Shown: piece by piece, positions 61,036 to 64,000 of the stretch
Layout of the letters: every line of letters starts with the position of its first letter
How positions within the stretch are numbered: the stretch's first letter is position 1
NCBI GenBank assembly: GCA_964023275.1
Contig: OZ029923.1
Span: 6,792,729-6,856,728 of the forward strand
Direction: 5' to 3'
Length of the DNA stretch: 64,000 bases
DNA from: Norana najaformis
Taxonomy: Eukaryota; Annelida; Clitellata; Crassiclitellata; Hormogastridae
Program-made: the position numbers and the translations under genes
Notes under the pieces: model-generated
What the model saw: only the letters and a program-made list of their open reading frames with translations
The model's database searches: none
What the model was told of the DNA's origin: nothing

Positions 61036-62470
61036 ATTAACCCATTAGTGCCTGATTTTTTGTTTTTTCATGAAAGTGCAAAAATAACATTATTTCTATC
61101 TAATGAAAGTCAGTTCAAAGTGCCATTCAGCTCAAAATTTGTTTTTACAATTTTTTGGCAATTTTTATTTTTATTTTCCGTTCCCGTTTTGGGGACGCTA
61201 GGCACTAATGGGTACGTGAAGTCTCAAGACTGGCATATATCAACTGTTAAAATTTCATGCTTGTAATCACAAAGATAAGCATCCCTATAGCTAAGTACAC
61301 AGTTGGAAACATCAGACTCATTGGCTGGTACAATATAAAGGTCAATAATCATATAATTAAGGAAAAATTAAAAGAAATGATGAACATAATGTATGTCAAA
61401 CTAGTTCGTCCAAATTATTTTGGCACAAAAATGACTATTATAGCAACGGGGATATTTATGTGAGTATCTTGGCCAGAGAAATATCAGTTCTTCAGCAGTT
61501 CTGAATAACGGCTCTAGCCTACTGGTGGAAGACAGTGAGGCAATTCTGGTGTAATCCAATGTCACATTTGCGGCAAATGGGCCTTGCTTTTAGACCGCAG
61601 ACACCACAGTGATGCTGAGTTCCACTGGACTCCAGAAATGATTTATTTTATCAGTGCGTAGATCTGGTGGCACTCGACTTTCAACAGCTTTTGGTTGACC
61701 AAGAGGACGGCCAAAAGCTGCATGTTCACCACTGTGCCGCTTGTAATATACAGTGCATATGTTGCGACGAAAGTCCAACTGGTCCAGCGGCCGGTGCGCA
61801 GCCGCAGCAGTGTGTCCAAGCATTTTGCATTGCCACATCCAGTAGATAAGCAAAGAGAGCCCACCACCATTTTCTCGATCTGATGGAAATGCGGTATGTG
61901 CTGATGTTCTGGTCCATCCTATCGACTCCACCCATATGTCTGTTGTAATGGTCGATAGCATGTGGCGTGGTGATGTCCACAAACTTTCTTTCGGACCGTG
62001 ACCACCTCTTCGCTGTGCCCAGTGGCTCGATGCCATGACAGTTGGAAGCGAGTGTCACCACACTGTTGTCGTTCCAGCGTGTCACCATTATTCCAGATGC
62101 TGTATCCAGTCTGCAATCAAAAGTGCCACGATCTGTCTTCTTCATCTTGTCCACAGACAACAATGGACAGTTGTCAACTCGACTGACTCGAACTGTTCCG
62201 GTTGCCTGGATGTTCTTGCTGCTCAAAAATTCAAGCAGATTCAGGCCAGTGAAAAAATTATCAAAATACAGTGTGTATTTGTCATCAGCTGGAGGCAGGT
62301 AGTCTGCAAGCTTGACAACGACAGCGCCTCCAAGACCAAGCTGGCTGTCGCTCACTACAGCTTCTTGATTCGGATCCATCTGAATATAATACCGAAGTGT
62401 CGTGTTGATACTCCATACCTTGAAGTCAAATCTTATGGGCTTGCAAAGAATAAATTGTTTTTCACTGTAC
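61036..62470 (-). mobile_element. Decayed piggyBac transposon with one end
   Basis: A TTAA (61035-61038) followed by CCCATTAGTGCCTG looks like a piggyBac target site and terminal repeat; an inverted copy AGGCACTAATGGG sits inside at about 61199-61211. The transposase remnant (61519-62470, minus) follows. The other end is missing, cut off near the hAT remnant. Confidence 0.65.
61519..62470 (-). pseudogene. piggyBac-type transposase, C-terminal part, frameshifted
   Basis: Minus-strand frames encode the DDE_Tnp_1_7 type domain: CKPIRFDFKVW near the start, YFDNFFTGLNLLEFL with the second catalytic Asp, TGTVRVSRV, VTRWNDNSVVTLASN, YNRHMGGVDRMDQN with the third Asp, and RKWWWALFAYLLDVAMQNAW. A Cys/His zinc finger (HHCGVCGLKARPICRKCDIG, then LHQNC) ends the frame at TAG 61519. 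At least one frame change separates the catalytic part from the finger, and the N-terminal half with the first catalytic Asp is absent, so it cannot make active transposase. Confidence 0.85.
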
Positions 62471-62529
62471 CTACCTTAGTATGGTACCAAAGATTGGTCA
62501 ATTGACAACTGTGTTCGGGACCGCGGAAA

Positions 62530-63675
<1,146 letters not shown>

Positions 63676-63902
63676 TCGTCCTAATTTGATGTAACAAACA
63701 ATAAAGTGAGAGTTTGCAGAAATTTTTTCTTACATTTTGTCATTTTTTTCTATTTTATTAAAATTTTAAATCTTAATTATATTTATACTATGATCTGAGA
63801 TCTGAATATTTAGTCGCAAAATGATAGGTTCCCTTGGATTTCAGTGAGGTGGGTCTCATTGACGCTTAGATGTTGCAAAGTGGGTCGGGATATAGCCAAG
63901 GC

Positions 63903-63914
63903 TGAGAACCACTG
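63903..63914. mobile_element. Right terminal repeat of the hAT element
   Basis: TGAGAACCACTG is the complement of CAGTGGTTCTCA, a terminal inverted repeat typical of hAT (Charlie/Buster-like) elements, 239 bases after the transposase stop. The left end was not found. Confidence 0.7.
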
Positions 63915-64000
63915 ATCGAGGATACACAGTTAGGAAGCACCACAGAGTGATAATGTATGGCTGACAGGTGTGATGAACAATCAGGGACTTTATAAAATTC

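Overview
The window is eukaryotic and comes from the nuclear genome of a bilaterian animal, most likely a marine invertebrate. Genes are split by many GT-AG introns, microsatellites are abundant, and almost every intron holds tRNA-derived SINEs, LINE 3' ends or DNA transposons. The laminin and TRABD homologues show an animal; I cannot name phylum or species from sequence alone.

Layout. 1-2415: low-complexity (CT/TCTG/CTCA) DNA, then plain sequence. 2416-5385 (+): three exons of a small secreted-type cysteine-rich protein, separated by microsatellites; its signal-peptide exon is not seen. 5386-12389: repeat-rich, no gene recognised. 12390-18280 (-): a TraB-domain gene (TRABD), seven exons found, last exon not found; a long non-LTR reverse transcriptase ORF sits in its second intron. 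18281-19504: short intergenic space, so TRABD and the next gene are head to head. 19505-49891 (+): a complete laminin beta chain gene. I rebuilt 30 coding exons whose phases all agree, giving about 1758 residues once one single-base deletion is allowed for. Order: signal peptide, LN domain, LE repeats, LF (L4b) domain, eight LE repeats, coiled coil with a laminin-beta knob, coiled coil. 49892-61035: repeats, a foldback element, a nested inverted-repeat element and one unassigned coiled-coil ORF (54462-54869). 61036-63914: a decayed piggyBac transposon (-) directly beside a decayed hAT (ZBED5/Buster-like) transposon (+).

The two recognised conserved genes are unrelated in function: laminin beta is secreted and trimerises with alpha and gamma chains in basement membranes; TRABD is a poorly understood intracellular protein of the TraB/Tiki fold. 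Their shared feature here is a divergent start within about 1.2 kb.

The most interesting signals are: a duplicated laminin signal-peptide exon whose second copy carries a stop; repeated copying of splice-donor regions in the same gene (20-bp array after exon 16, larger array after exon 21); a GC-AG intron; a retrotransposon that stops about 10 bp from a TRABD exon; a hAT MITE with perfect 8-bp target duplications; and a SINE with 13-bp target duplications nested in an inverted-repeat element. I did not find evidence for a wholly new biological system.
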